This document shows, piece by piece, positions 1-7,793 of a stretch of DNA of 15,303 bases. Source of the stretch: Candidatus Acetothermia bacterium (GTDB taxonomy: Bacteria > Bipolaricaulota > Bipolaricaulia > RBG-16-55-9 > JANLFV01); NCBI GenBank assembly GCA_028275195.1, contig JAPWVC010000020.1, positions 1 through 15,303 of the forward strand, given 5' to 3'. The notes below the pieces were generated by a model. It was not told where the DNA came from and made no database searches. It saw nothing but the letters and a program-made list of their open reading frames with translations. Each line of letters opens with the position of its first letter. The stretch's first letter is position 1. A program made the translations under genes and the position numbers.

Positions 1-22
1 TGGGACTCCTCCGCGAGCTTTA

Positions 23-583
23 CTAGCCGAGTAGGTCGGCTACAGCCAGTTCCAGCTCGGGTAAGGGCTTGGGGGCAATCCGCTGGTTGCGACCGGCCCG
101 CCGAACTTCACCATACCCCTGGGGAGAGGGCTTACGATAGACCTCAATGGCCTCTGCTTGGAGGTCTACCAGCCAGGCTTCAGGGATCCCGGCCCGGGCA
201 TAGAGGGGGATCTTGAACTCCCGGTCGTAATCAGGAGAGGTTTCAGCCACCTCGATCACTAAGAGCACATCCTCCGGCCCAGGGTGAGCCATGGCGTAGA
301 AGTCGGGCTCGGGCTTGAGCAAAGCCAAATCGGGCTGAGGTTCCGAGCGCTCGCTCAACCGGATAGGATTCTGGATGCTCACAATGGCCTGAGCTCCCAC
401 CCGATCCGAAAAGAGCCGGTTCAGCCGGTTCACACAGGCTGCATGGCGGCTCCCTATCGGCGTCATCTCCACAATCTCCCCTTCGAGGAGCTCTACCCGA
501 TCATCTTCGGAGAGAATACCTACTTGAGCCATCTTATGATACTCCTCTACAGTAAAGCTACGCCTGAGGAGCTGAACGGGCAT
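23..583 (-). CDS. Uma2-family (DUF820) nuclease-like protein
   Basis: A 186-residue protein of the Uma2 family, which has a PD-(D/E)XK restriction-endonuclease-like fold. The family signatures are visible: an N-terminal TVEEYHKM segment, DRVELLEGEIVEM (about 28-40), QPDLALL with Asp85, LLVIEVAETS with Glu111, then Lys124 in a DREFK segment, and AGIPEAWLVD (131-140) followed by an EVYR strand. Asp85, Glu111 and Lys124 would form the nuclease-type active site. Length is normal for the family. The start is supported by AGGAGGT at 590-596, six bases before the ATG, and by a separate promoter. Biological roles of Uma2 proteins are mostly unknown; they are often multicopy and linked to mobile DNA, but nothing mobile is visible here. 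It follows dnaJ on the same strand but is probably its own transcription unit. Family assignment is confident; function is not. Confidence 0.9.
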   Translation of the reverse strand: MPVQLLRRSFTVEEYHKMAQVGILSEDDRVELLEGEIVEMTPIGSRHAACVNRLNRLFSDRVGAQAIVSIQNPIRLSERSEPQPDLALLKPEPDFYAMAHPGPEDVLLVIEVAETSPDYDREFKIPLYARAGIPEAWLVDLQAEAIEVYRKPSPQGYGEVRRAGRNQRIAPKPLPELELAVADLLG

Positions 584-626
584 CCTTGCACCTCCTGCTC
601 AGGCTCGAATGCCCATAATCCAAGCC

Positions 627-656
627 ATTCTAGTATCGAGGCCCTCAGCCTGTCAA
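627..656 (-). promoter_or_regulatory. Predicted sigma70-type promoter for the Uma2 gene
   Basis: On the minus strand, TTGACA (651-656) is followed after 18 bases by TAGAAT (627-632). The predicted transcript starts about 38 bases before the ATG at 583 and includes the AGGAGGT ribosome binding site at 590-596. The promoter lies just after the dnaJ stop, so the Uma2 gene need not depend on the heat-shock operon. Confidence 0.6.
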
Positions 657-676
657 ATGGGCAAGCCTTCGCCCCT

Positions 677-1780
677 CTAGAGAGTTCGATCTAGCTCTTC
701 CAGCAAGCGCCGCTGCTCCCGGGTGAGCGAGGCAGGGATCGTAACTTTGACCTGGACGAACTGGTCCCCTCGCCCCGAGCCGCGCAGGTGCGGGATCCCC
801 TTCCCCTTGAGGCGGAAGACCGTCCCCGGCTGGGTCCCCGGGGGGATCTCGATCTCCGCCTCCCCTTCGAGGGTCGGGACCTTGAGAGTGGTCCCGAGGA
901 TCGCCTGGGTGACCTTCAGCGGGACCTCAATGTAGAGGTCGTCCCCCTTCCGCTGGAAGGTCTCGTGGGGCTTGACCTCGACGATGATGTAGAGGTCCCC
1001 GGGCGGGCCGCCCCCGGTCCCGGCGTTCCCCTCACCGGCGAGCCTCAGCCTCGAGCCGGTATCAACCCCCGCGGGGATGGTGATCGAGATCTTGCTCTCC
1101 TCCTTCACTCGCCCGCGGCCACGGCACTTAGAGCAGGGCTGCTCGATGATCTCGCCCGTCCCGCCACAGCGCTCGCAGGTCCGGACATTGACGAAGCTCC
1201 CGAGCATCGTCTGGTAGCGATACTCGACCTGGCCGGTCCCGTGGCAGACTGGACAGGTCCCGATCCTCGAGCCCGGCTCGGCCCCCTGCCCATTGCACCG
1301 GTCGCAGGCGACATACCTTGGGACTGTGACCCGGAGCTTGGTCCCGAAGGCCACATCCTCCAATGTGAGCTGGAGGCGATATTCGAGGTCCTCGCCCCGC
1401 TGGGCCCGGCTGATCCGGCGGGCCCGGGCTCGGCTGGTCCGGAGCCCCTCACCGAAGAACATATCGAAGATCTCGTCGAAGGCGCTCCGCCCGAAGCCGA
1501 ACTCCTCCCAGGCCTCCCTCGCCCGGTGGAAGTCATGGAGGTCGAAGTCGAACCCCTGCTCCGGGCCGACATGGCCGAACCGGTCATATTGGGCGCGCTT
1601 CTCCGGGTCCGAGAGGACCTCGTAGGCCTCGGTCGCCTCCTTGAACTTCTCCGCGCTCTCGCCGTCCTTGCTGATGTCGGGGTGATACTTCTTCGCCAGC
1701 CGGCGGTAGGCCCGCTTGATCTCCTCCTGGGTCGCGTCCCTGGATACGCCCAGGACCTCGTAGTAGTCCCGTTTGGCCAT
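677..1780 (-). CDS. dnaJ: Chaperone protein DnaJ (Hsp40)
   Basis: Co-chaperone of 367 residues that stimulates the DnaK ATPase and delivers unfolded clients in the cytoplasm. The J domain is at residues 1-70 with the HPD tripeptide at 33-35. The zinc-binding region has four CxxCxGxG repeats, with cysteine pairs at 159/162, 176/179, 202/205 and 216/219, so this is a type I DnaJ. C-terminal substrate-binding beta domains run to the end (GGGPPGDLYI, IEIPPGTQPGTVFRLKGKG). The linker between J domain and zinc finger (about 71-130) is rich in Phe, Asp, Glu and Arg rather than the usual Gly/Phe run, though an FDEIFDMFFG motif is present. It starts four bases after the dnaK stop and ends the hrcA-grpE-dnaK-dnaJ operon. 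Length is near the usual 370-380. Confidence 0.98.
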   Translation of the reverse strand: MAKRDYYEVLGVSRDATQEEIKRAYRRLAKKYHPDISKDGESAEKFKEATEAYEVLSDPEKRAQYDRFGHVGPEQGFDFDLHDFHRAREAWEEFGFGRSAFDEIFDMFFGEGLRTSRARARRISRAQRGEDLEYRLQLTLEDVAFGTKLRVTVPRYVACDRCNGQGAEPGSRIGTCPVCHGTGQVEYRYQTMLGSFVNVRTCERCGGTGEIIEQPCSKCRGRGRVKEESKISITIPAGVDTGSRLRLAGEGNAGTGGGPPGDLYIIVEVKPHETFQRKGDDLYIEVPLKVTQAILGTTLKVPTLEGEAEIEIPPGTQPGTVFRLKGKGIPHLRGSGRGDQFVQVKVTIPASLTREQRRLLEELDRTL

Positions 1781-1784
1781 CTAC

Positions 1785-3626
1785 CTACTTCTCATACTCC
1801 GCGTCGATATAGTCGCCCTTCCCCGGCTCGCCTTTTTGCCCCCCGCTGGAGGAGGAGGTGGCCTGGGCTTGAGCCTGCTGGTAGACCTGCTGGGCCAGGG
1901 CGAAGCTCGCCTCCCGGAGCTCCTCGATCCCCCGGCGGAGCTCGGCCACATCGGCATCGCGGTCCAAGCTCGCCCGGAGCTGGCGGACCTTCTCCTCGAT
2001 CTCGCTCCGCTTGGAGGCGGGGACCTTCTCCCCCAGCTCGCGGAGGCTCTTCTCCACGGAGTAGATTAGCTGGTCCGCCTGGTTCCGGACTTCGACCCGC
2101 TCGAGGCGCTTCCGGTCCTCCTCGGCATACTTCTCCGCCTCGCGGCGCATCCGCTCGACCTCCTCCTCGCTCAGGCGGGAGGAGTCCTTGATCACGATCC
2201 CGGCCTCCCGCCCCGTGGCCTTATCCCGGGCCTTGACGCTCAAGATCCCGTTGACATCGATGGAGAAGGTCACATCGATCTGCGGGACGCCCCTCGGGGC
2301 CGGAGGTATCCCGGTGAGCTGGAACCGCCCGAGGCTCTTATTGTCCGCGGCCATCTTCCGCTCGCCTTGGACGATGTGGATCTCTACGGTCGTCTGGCCG
2401 TCCTCAGCGGTGGTGAAGGTCTTGGTCTTCTCCACGGGGATGGTGGTGTTCCGCTCAATGATCGGCGTGGCCACCCCCCCGAGGGTCTCGATCGAGAGCG
2501 TGAGGGGCGTGACATCCAAGAGGACGATCTCGTCCAGCTCGCCGGCGAGAACTCCCGCCTGGATCGCCGCCCCCAGGGCCACGACCTCATCGGGGTTGAT
2601 CTCCTTATTGATCTTGGCTTTCCCGAAGAGCTCGACGACCATCTCCTGGACCTTGGGGATGCGGGTCGAGCCGCCGACGAGCACGACCTGGTCGATATCC
2701 TTGGCGGCCATCTTCGCCGCAGCCAGGGCATTCTGGGTGATCTGGATCGTCCGCTCGAAGAGGTCCATGCAGAGGGCCTCGAACTTCGCCCGGGTGAGGG
2801 TCATCTGGAGGTGCTTCGGCCCCCGGGCATCGGCGGTGATGTAGGGGAGGTTGATCTCCGTCTCCAGCTTCACGGAGAGCTCCTTCTTCGCCGCCTCCGC
2901 GGCGTCCTTCAGCCGCTGGAGGGCATTGAGGTCGGTCGAGAGGTCGATCCCCGTCTCCCTCTTGAATTCGGCGATCAGCCAGTCCATGATCCTCCGGTCG
3001 AAGTCGTCGCCCCCGAGCTGGGTGTCCCCATCGGTGGCCACGACCTCGAAGACCCCCTCACCGATCGAGAGGATCGAGACATCGAAGGTCCCGCCGCCGA
3101 GGTCGTAGACGAGGATCGTCTGATCTCCCTCCTTGTCCAGGCCGTAGGCGAGAGATGCGGCCGTCGGCTCGTTGATGATCCGCTCGACCTGGAAGCCGGC
3201 GATCTTCCCGGCATCCTTAGTGGCCTGGCGCTGGGCGTCGTTGAAGTAGGCCGGGACGGTGATCACGGCCTTATCCAGCTTCCTGCCGAGCCTCTCTTCC
3301 GCATCATGCTTGAGCTTCTGGAGGATGAAGGCGGAGATCTCCTCCGGGGTATACTCCCTGATCTGCCCGTTGATGTTGATCCGGACACGGTAGTTTGTCC
3401 CCATCTTCCGCTTGATGGAGTAGACGGTCCTCTCGGGATTGGTGATCGCTTGGCGGCGGGCGATCGTCCCGACCAGCCGCTCGCCGTCCTCGGTGAAGGC
3501 CACGACCGAGGGGGTGATCCTCTCCCCCTCAGCGTTGACGATGATCTCGGGCCTACCGCCCTCGAGGATCGCGATCGCAGAGAAAGTGGTCCCCAAATCG
3601 ATCCCGACGATCTTCTCCTTAGCCAT
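1785..3626 (-). CDS. dnaK: Molecular chaperone DnaK (Hsp70)
   Basis: ATP-dependent cytoplasmic chaperone of 613 residues, slightly shorter than the E. coli protein (638). The nucleotide-binding domain shows phosphate-1 GIDLGTT (8-14), phosphate-2 DLGGGTFD (175-182) and VVLVGGSTRIPKVQ (314-327). The interdomain linker reads VLLDVTPLTLSIETLGG, with Thr and Ser where Ser and Gly are usual (VTPLSLGIET). The substrate-binding domain follows (GIPPAPRGVPQI, DVNGILSVKA), then a helical lid, a Ser/Gly/Gln-rich stretch and a DYIDAEYEK tail resembling the common bacterial DAEFEE end. The ATG lies inside the 3' end of grpE (8-base overlap), with a GGAGG ribosome binding site seven bases upstream. Expression is expected to be controlled by HrcA at the CIRCE site before hrcA. 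Confidence 0.99.
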   Translation of the reverse strand: MAKEKIVGIDLGTTFSAIAILEGGRPEIIVNAEGERITPSVVAFTEDGERLVGTIARRQAITNPERTVYSIKRKMGTNYRVRININGQIREYTPEEISAFILQKLKHDAEERLGRKLDKAVITVPAYFNDAQRQATKDAGKIAGFQVERIINEPTAASLAYGLDKEGDQTILVYDLGGGTFDVSILSIGEGVFEVVATDGDTQLGGDDFDRRIMDWLIAEFKRETGIDLSTDLNALQRLKDAAEAAKKELSVKLETEINLPYITADARGPKHLQMTLTRAKFEALCMDLFERTIQITQNALAAAKMAAKDIDQVVLVGGSTRIPKVQEMVVELFGKAKINKEINPDEVVALGAAIQAGVLAGELDEIVLLDVTPLTLSIETLGGVATPIIERNTTIPVEKTKTFTTAEDGQTTVEIHIVQGERKMAADNKSLGRFQLTGIPPAPRGVPQIDVTFSIDVNGILSVKARDKATGREAGIVIKDSSRLSEEEVERMRREAEKYAEEDRKRLERVEVRNQADQLIYSVEKSLRELGEKVPASKRSEIEEKVRQLRASLDRDADVAELRRGIEELREASFALAQQVYQQAQAQATSSSSGGQKGEPGKGDYIDAEYEK

Positions 3627-4164
3627 GCTGTCCCTCCTTCAGATTCGCGGTCGTGCGGGGCTTGCTCACCTTGACCCGGCTAGGGCGGAGGAGCCGCCCC
3701 CACCTGGTGTAGCCCCGCTCGAACTCCTCTAAGATGATGTTTGGCTCACCGTCGCTCTCCACGGTGAAGAGCGCCTCATGATAGGCGGGGTCGAAAGGCT
3801 GCCCCAGGGCCACAAGCGGGGCGACCCCCTCCTTCTCCAGGATCGCCCGGAAGTGGGCGAAGATCTGCTCCACCCCCTCGATGAATGATTCCTGGTCATT
3901 ATTCCGATTGAAGCTCCGGAAGGCCCTCTCCAGCTCGTCGTAGATCGGGAGGAATTTGAGAATAGTCCGGTCCTCGACGAGCTGCTCCCACTCCGCCCGC
4001 TCACGGGCGACCCGCTTCTTGTAGTTCTCGAAGTCGGCCTGGAGGTGCTTGATCCGCTCGAGATACTCCTCGAGCTTGGCCGAGGCCTCGGGCTCGGCTT
4101 CGGCTTTGGCCTCTCCCTTTACCGACTCGCTCATCTCCATCCCCTTCTCCTTCTCCATCTCCAT
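3619..4164 (-). CDS. grpE: Nucleotide exchange factor GrpE
   Basis: ADP-release factor for DnaK, 181 residues. It has a Met/Glu/Lys-rich acidic N terminus (1-30), a long helical coiled-coil segment (KLEEYLERIKHLQADFENYKKR, about 31-52, and onward) and a C-terminal beta domain with the family signature FDPAYHEALF and ERGYTRWGRLLRPSRVKVSK. The ATG at 4164 shares its first base with the hrcA stop (TGATG), which implies translational coupling. An AGGAGGT sequence nine bases upstream, inside hrcA, supports this start over the in-frame Met codons 3, 9 and 11 that crowd the N terminus. The gene overlaps dnaK by eight bases at its 3' end. GrpE is poorly conserved overall, but the C-terminal motif and the operon position make the call secure. 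Confidence 0.96.
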   Translation of the reverse strand: MEMEKEKGMEMSESVKGEAKAEAEPEASAKLEEYLERIKHLQADFENYKKRVARERAEWEQLVEDRTILKFLPIYDELERAFRSFNRNNDQESFIEGVEQIFAHFRAILEKEGVAPLVALGQPFDPAYHEALFTVESDGEPNIILEEFERGYTRWGRLLRPSRVKVSKPRTTANLKEGQHG

Positions 4165-5189
4165 CAGTCTTTGACCTCCTCGCGTGCACTGGAGAGGATG
4201 GCGCGGAGGCGGTTCCCGATATAGCGCGTAGCGGAGAAGGCCCGGGAGTAGTCCATCCGCAGCGGGCCGAGCCCCCCGAGGACCCCGAAGCCGTAGCCCA
4301 TGGTGATGACGGACCAGTGGCGGAGCTCGGGGAGGGGGTTCTCCCGCCCGATGAGGGCCCGGACCTCGCCCTCGCGAGCCACCTCCCTCAAGAATTCGGC
4401 GAACCGCCGCTCATCGCTCAGGAGCTTCACGACCCCGAGCTGCTCTGCCCCCCGCGGCTGCCGGAGGAGGGCCTCCATCAGGTTCAAGAGGCCCTCGATG
4501 TGGAGCCGCCGATGCCCCTCCCTGGAGAGGACGGCGCTCAGGATCGCAAAGGCCTCCCTTAGCTCCGGCTCGACCCACTCCCGTCCCTCCAGCTCGAAGA
4601 ACTGGCGGACCTCGGCCAGGATCGCCCCGAACGGTTGCCCGCGGAGCCGAAGGTTGAGCAGGGAATTGACCTCCTCCAGCTCACCCGGGGAGAGCCGGGC
4701 CTCGACCACCTGGCTCTCGACCAGCCCGAGCTCGGAGACGAGGACCACGAGGAGCCGGTCCGAGCCGAGGGGGACGAGGGTGATCCGCTCGAGGTGGGTC
4801 TCCTCCAGCCCCGGGGCGAGGACGAACCCGACCAGCCCGGTGACATTCGCCAGGAGGAAGGCGGTCTGGCGGAGGAGCCGCTCGAGGTCCTGCCGCGGGA
4901 AGCGGTAATACTCGATGAGGGCGTGCTGGTCCTGATGGGCCAGCTCCGCCAGCTCCAGGAGCCAGTCGACGAAGAAGCGGTAGCCCTTCTCCGTGGGGAC
5001 CCGCCCGGCGGAGCAGTAGGGCTTGGCGATGTAGCCCTGCTCCTCCAGGTAGCGCATATCGTTCCGGATCGTGGCCGAGCTGACCCCCGGATTGTAGTGC
5101 TCCAGGACGGTCCTGGAGCTGACCGGCTCGCCGCTCTTGATGTAGTGGCTCACAATCTGCTTCAGGATCAACCGCTTCCGCTCGTCCAT
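4164..5189 (-). CDS. hrcA: Heat-inducible transcriptional repressor HrcA
   Basis: Repressor of class I heat-shock genes, 341 residues from the preferred start. The N-terminal winged helix-turn-helix is clear (DERKRLILKQIVSHYIKSGEPV, then SSRTVLEHYNPGVSSATIRNDMRYLEEQGYI). The rest matches the HrcA GAF-like and dimerisation regions, including VLAPGLEETHLERITLVPLGSDR and a C-terminal VITMGYGFGVLGGLGPLRMDYSRA. An in-frame ATG exists at 5207, but it lies inside the CIRCE operator and about 17 bases from the predicted transcription start with no ribosome binding site. The ATG at 5189 (Met-Asp-Glu-Arg) has AAAGGG upstream and matches family N termini, so it is chosen. First gene of hrcA-grpE-dnaK-dnaJ. 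HrcA typically needs GroEL to fold into its active form; groEL is not in this window. Confidence 0.97.
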   Translation of the reverse strand: MDERKRLILKQIVSHYIKSGEPVSSRTVLEHYNPGVSSATIRNDMRYLEEQGYIAKPYCSAGRVPTEKGYRFFVDWLLELAELAHQDQHALIEYYRFPRQDLERLLRQTAFLLANVTGLVGFVLAPGLEETHLERITLVPLGSDRLLVVLVSELGLVESQVVEARLSPGELEEVNSLLNLRLRGQPFGAILAEVRQFFELEGREWVEPELREAFAILSAVLSREGHRRLHIEGLLNLMEALLRQPRGAEQLGVVKLLSDERRFAEFLREVAREGEVRALIGRENPLPELRHWSVITMGYGFGVLGGLGPLRMDYSRAFSATRYIGNRLRAILSSAREEVKD

Positions 5190-5200
5190 CTTCCGACCCT

Positions 5201-5227
5201 TTAGCATTCAACTAGCTTGACTGCTAA
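5201..5227 (-). promoter_or_regulatory. CIRCE operator (HrcA binding site)
   Basis: The plus strand reads TTAGCATTC, nine spacer bases, GACTGCTAA. The CIRCE consensus is TTAGCACTC-N9-GAGTGCTAA, so each half-site has one mismatch and spacing is exact. It spans roughly -3 to +24 relative to the predicted hrcA transcription start, the usual place for this operator, and falls between the promoter and the hrcA start codon. This shows directly that the operon is HrcA-regulated. Confidence 0.93.
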
Positions 5228-5230
5228 GTA

Positions 5231-5259
5231 ATGATACCGATGGACCACGCGGCTGTCAA
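5231..5259 (-). promoter_or_regulatory. Sigma70-type promoter of the hrcA-grpE-dnaK-dnaJ operon
   Basis: On the minus strand, consensus TTGACA (5254-5259) is separated by exactly 17 bases from TATCAT (5231-5236), one mismatch from TATAAT. The predicted start, about 5224, lies at the edge of the CIRCE element, and a leader of about 35 bases precedes the hrcA ATG at 5189. The -35 box is only 18 bases beyond the secA stop. Confidence 0.85.
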
Positions 5260-5277
5260 GGCAAGGCGGGGTTGGGG

Positions 5278-7749
5278 CTAATTCTTCGGCTTCCTCGGCC
5301 GGCCCTCTTTAGTCTTGGTCTTGAACCGCGCGGCCAGCCGCCGCTCCCGGCGGGAGAGTGGCCGAGGCTCCTCGCCCTTCGGGCGGAGCTCGAGCCGGGG
5401 CTTGATCAGGTAGTGGACGATCTGCTCCTGGCAGCGGGCGAGCATGGCCTGGAAGAGGAGGAACGACTCCCTGGTGAACTCGATCAGCGGGTCCCGCCCG
5501 GCATAGCCCCTCCAGCCGATCCCCTCCCGCAATTCATCGAGCTCCCAGAGGTGCCTCCTCCAGTTCTCATCGATGATGTTGAGGATCATCCACCTTGCGA
5601 CCTGAGGGAAGTGCTCCCCCAGGCGGGCGGCCTGGGCTCGGTAGTTCTCGAGCAAGAACTGCTCGATGATCTCTTGGTAATCCTCGCGTCGGCGGCTGTC
5701 GAGGCTGAGACGGGCCGGATCAAAGGGGGCGTTCTGGAACTCGGCGAGCGCCCGCCCAAGCCCCGCAAGGTCCCATTCCCCATTATCTGGGAGGAAGCGC
5801 TCGACCAGCCCGGCGGCATACTCCTCCATGAGCCCGCGGAGGTATTCTTCCAATTCCTGCTCGTCCGTCTCACCCCCGAGGAGGAACCGGCTCCGGAGGG
5901 AGTAGATGGCCTCGCGCTGCTTGGCCATGACCTGGTCATACTGGAGGAGGCGCTTCCGGATCTCGAAGTTCCGCTCTTCCACCCGCTTCTGGGCCCGGCG
6001 GACCGCCCTGGTCAGGAGGTCGTGGGTGATCGCCTGGCCCTCTTCCAGCCCGAGGCGGTCCATGAGCGCCCCGATCCGCTCCCCCCCGAAGAGCCGGATC
6101 AATTCGTCCTCAAGGGAGATGAAGAACTGGGAAGAGCCGGGATCTCCCTGCCGCCCCGCCCGGCCGCGGAGTTGGTCGTCGATCCTCCGGGACTCGTGCC
6201 TTTGGGCCCCGATGATGTGCAAGCCTCCGAGCGCGGCCACACCCTCCCCGAGCTTGATGTCCACCCCGCGGCCGGCCATGTTCGTGGCCACGGTGATCGC
6301 CCCCCGCTGGCCGGCGTCCTTGATGATCTCGGCCTCCTTCTCGTGGTATTTGGCGTTGAGCACATTGTGCTTGAGCCCTCGGCGCTTCATTAGGGCGGAG
6401 AGGCGCTCGGACTTCTCGATGGAGTTGGTCCCGATCAGGACCGGTCGGCCCTCCTTATGCAGCCGCTCGACCTCGTCGACGATCGCCCTGAACTTGGCCT
6501 CCTCGCTCCTAAAGAGGATGTCCGGGAGGTCTTTGCGGATCATCGGCTTGTGAGTGGGGATCACCACCACATCCATCCCGTAGATCTCTTTGAACTCATC
6601 CTCTTCGGTCTTGGCCGTCCCGGTCATCCCCGCTAGGCCCTTATAGAGCTTGAAGTAGTGCTGGAGTGTGATCTGAGCTAAGGTCTGGGTCTCCCGGCGG
6701 ATCTCCAGCCCCTCCTTGGCCTCGAGGGCCTGGTGGAGCCCATCGGAGTAGCGCCGGTCGGGCATCAGCCGGCCGGTGAACTCGTCGACGATGATCACTC
6801 GCCCGTCCTTGACGATATAGTCCACATCTTTATGGAAGAAGAGCCGGGCACGGAGGGCCACCTCCAGGTGATGGAGTAGCTCGATGTTCTCCGGGGAGTA
6901 GATGTTGTCCTTGTGGAGGAGCTCTTCGGCCTTCCGGACCCCTTGCTCGGTGAGGAAGACGGTCCTGGCCTTCTCGTCCTTCTCGAAGTCCTGGCCCTCC
7001 TTGAACAGGGGTGCGAGTGAGGCGAACTTCTTATACAAGCGGGCCGACTCCTCCGTCGAGCCGGAGATGATCAGAGGCGTTCGGGCCTCGTCGATCAAGA
7101 TGTTATCGACCTCGTCGATGATGGCGTAGTCCAGGCCCGTCTGGACCCGCTGGTCCACCGCGACCGCCAGGTTGTCCCGGAGGTAGTCGAACCCGAACTG
7201 GTTGTTCGTCCCATAGATGATGTCACAAGCGTAGGCCGCCTTCCTCTCGGGGATCCCCATCCCTTCCTGGAGGAGCCCGACCTTCAGGCCCAAAAATTCG
7301 TAGATCGGGCCCATCCAGTAGCGGTCCCTCTTGGCGAGATAATCGTTGACCGTGACGATGTGGACCTTCCCCACGAGGGCGTTCAAATATGCCGGCATGG
7401 TCGCGACCAGGGTCTTCCCCTCCCCGGTCTTCATCTCCGCGATCCGCCGTTGGTGGAGGACCACGGCCCCGAGGACCTGGACATCGAACGGTCGTAGCCC
7501 GATCTTGCGCTCCGCTACCTCCCGGACCACGGCGAAGGCCTCGGGGAGAAGATCGTCCAGGCTCTCCCCCCGTTCCAGCCGCTGGCGGAACTCCCCGGTC
7601 TTGGCCGCCAGCTCACTATCGGAGAGGCCCTTGATCTTCGGCCCGAGGGCGTTGACCGCCTCAAGGTAAGGCTGGAGCCGCCGGAGCTTCTGCTCGTTCG
7701 TCTCCCCGAAGAGCCACTCGACCGCGTGCTTGAGGAACTCAAAGGGCAT
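5278..7749 (-). CDS. secA: Protein translocase ATPase SecA
   Basis: Motor ATPase that drives preproteins through the SecYEG channel, acting at the cytoplasmic face of the membrane; 823 residues. Walker A is MKTGEGKT (106-113), DEVD is at 212-215 followed by NILIDEARTPLIISG, and the second motor domain has VATNMAGRGVDIKLG and RGRAGRQGDPGSS. The preprotein-crosslinking, scaffold and wing regions are present, with ELREGIGWRGYAGRDPL near the C terminus. The tail (GEEPRPLSRRERRLAARF onward) is short, basic and lacks the CxCxnCH/CC zinc-binding motif found in E. coli SecA; many SecA proteins lack it. The ATG at 7749 has no Shine-Dalgarno sequence and sits 9 bases from a -10 box, so the mRNA is predicted to be leaderless. 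It is on the same strand as the hrcA operon but separated from it by that operon's promoter. Confidence 0.99.
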   Translation of the reverse strand: MPFEFLKHAVEWLFGETNEQKLRRLQPYLEAVNALGPKIKGLSDSELAAKTGEFRQRLERGESLDDLLPEAFAVVREVAERKIGLRPFDVQVLGAVVLHQRRIAEMKTGEGKTLVATMPAYLNALVGKVHIVTVNDYLAKRDRYWMGPIYEFLGLKVGLLQEGMGIPERKAAYACDIIYGTNNQFGFDYLRDNLAVAVDQRVQTGLDYAIIDEVDNILIDEARTPLIISGSTEESARLYKKFASLAPLFKEGQDFEKDEKARTVFLTEQGVRKAEELLHKDNIYSPENIELLHHLEVALRARLFFHKDVDYIVKDGRVIIVDEFTGRLMPDRRYSDGLHQALEAKEGLEIRRETQTLAQITLQHYFKLYKGLAGMTGTAKTEEDEFKEIYGMDVVVIPTHKPMIRKDLPDILFRSEEAKFRAIVDEVERLHKEGRPVLIGTNSIEKSERLSALMKRRGLKHNVLNAKYHEKEAEIIKDAGQRGAITVATNMAGRGVDIKLGEGVAALGGLHIIGAQRHESRRIDDQLRGRAGRQGDPGSSQFFISLEDELIRLFGGERIGALMDRLGLEEGQAITHDLLTRAVRRAQKRVEERNFEIRKRLLQYDQVMAKQREAIYSLRSRFLLGGETDEQELEEYLRGLMEEYAAGLVERFLPDNGEWDLAGLGRALAEFQNAPFDPARLSLDSRRREDYQEIIEQFLLENYRAQAARLGEHFPQVARWMILNIIDENWRRHLWELDELREGIGWRGYAGRDPLIEFTRESFLLFQAMLARCQEQIVHYLIKPRLELRPKGEEPRPLSRRERRLAARFKTKTKEGRPRKPKN

Positions 7750-7758
7750 GGTAAGACC

Positions 7759-7787
7759 ATTTTAGGCCCGGCCTGCGAGGATTGCAA
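7759..7787 (-). promoter_or_regulatory. Predicted sigma70-type promoter of secA
   Basis: On the minus strand, TTGCAA (7782-7787) is followed after exactly 17 bases by TAAAAT (7759-7764). The expected start is near 7752, three bases before the ATG at 7749-7747, leaving no room for a Shine-Dalgarno sequence. A small palindrome, AGGCC-C-GGCCT (7764-7774), lies in the spacer next to the -10 box; its meaning is unknown. Confidence 0.65.
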
Positions 7788-7793
7788 AGCCCT

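Noticed and set aside
659..674. Small hairpin after the dnaJ stop (GGGC...GCCC stem with a short loop) as an intrinsic terminator
   Set aside because: The stem has only four strong pairs plus a G-T and an A-T, and only three T residues follow; it also abuts the -35 box of the next gene. Too weak to call.
788..2191. Long plus-strand open frame (467 codons) opposite dnaJ and the 3' end of dnaK
   Set aside because: It is antisense to clear dnaJ and dnaK genes, shows biased Pro/Arg/Gly/Leu composition and matches no family; GC-rich shadow frame.
2367..3674. Long plus-strand open frame (435 codons) opposite dnaK
   Set aside because: Mirror of the dnaK codons with Asp/Leu/Gly-rich low-complexity composition; no recognisable domain.
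5190..5207. Longer HrcA start at 5207 (six extra residues)
   Set aside because: That ATG is inside the CIRCE operator with no ribosome binding site; the ATG at 5189 fits family N termini.
5272..6393. Plus-strand open frame (373 codons) opposite secA
   Set aside because: Antisense to conserved SecA motor and scaffold regions; Pro/Leu/Glu-rich shadow with no motif.
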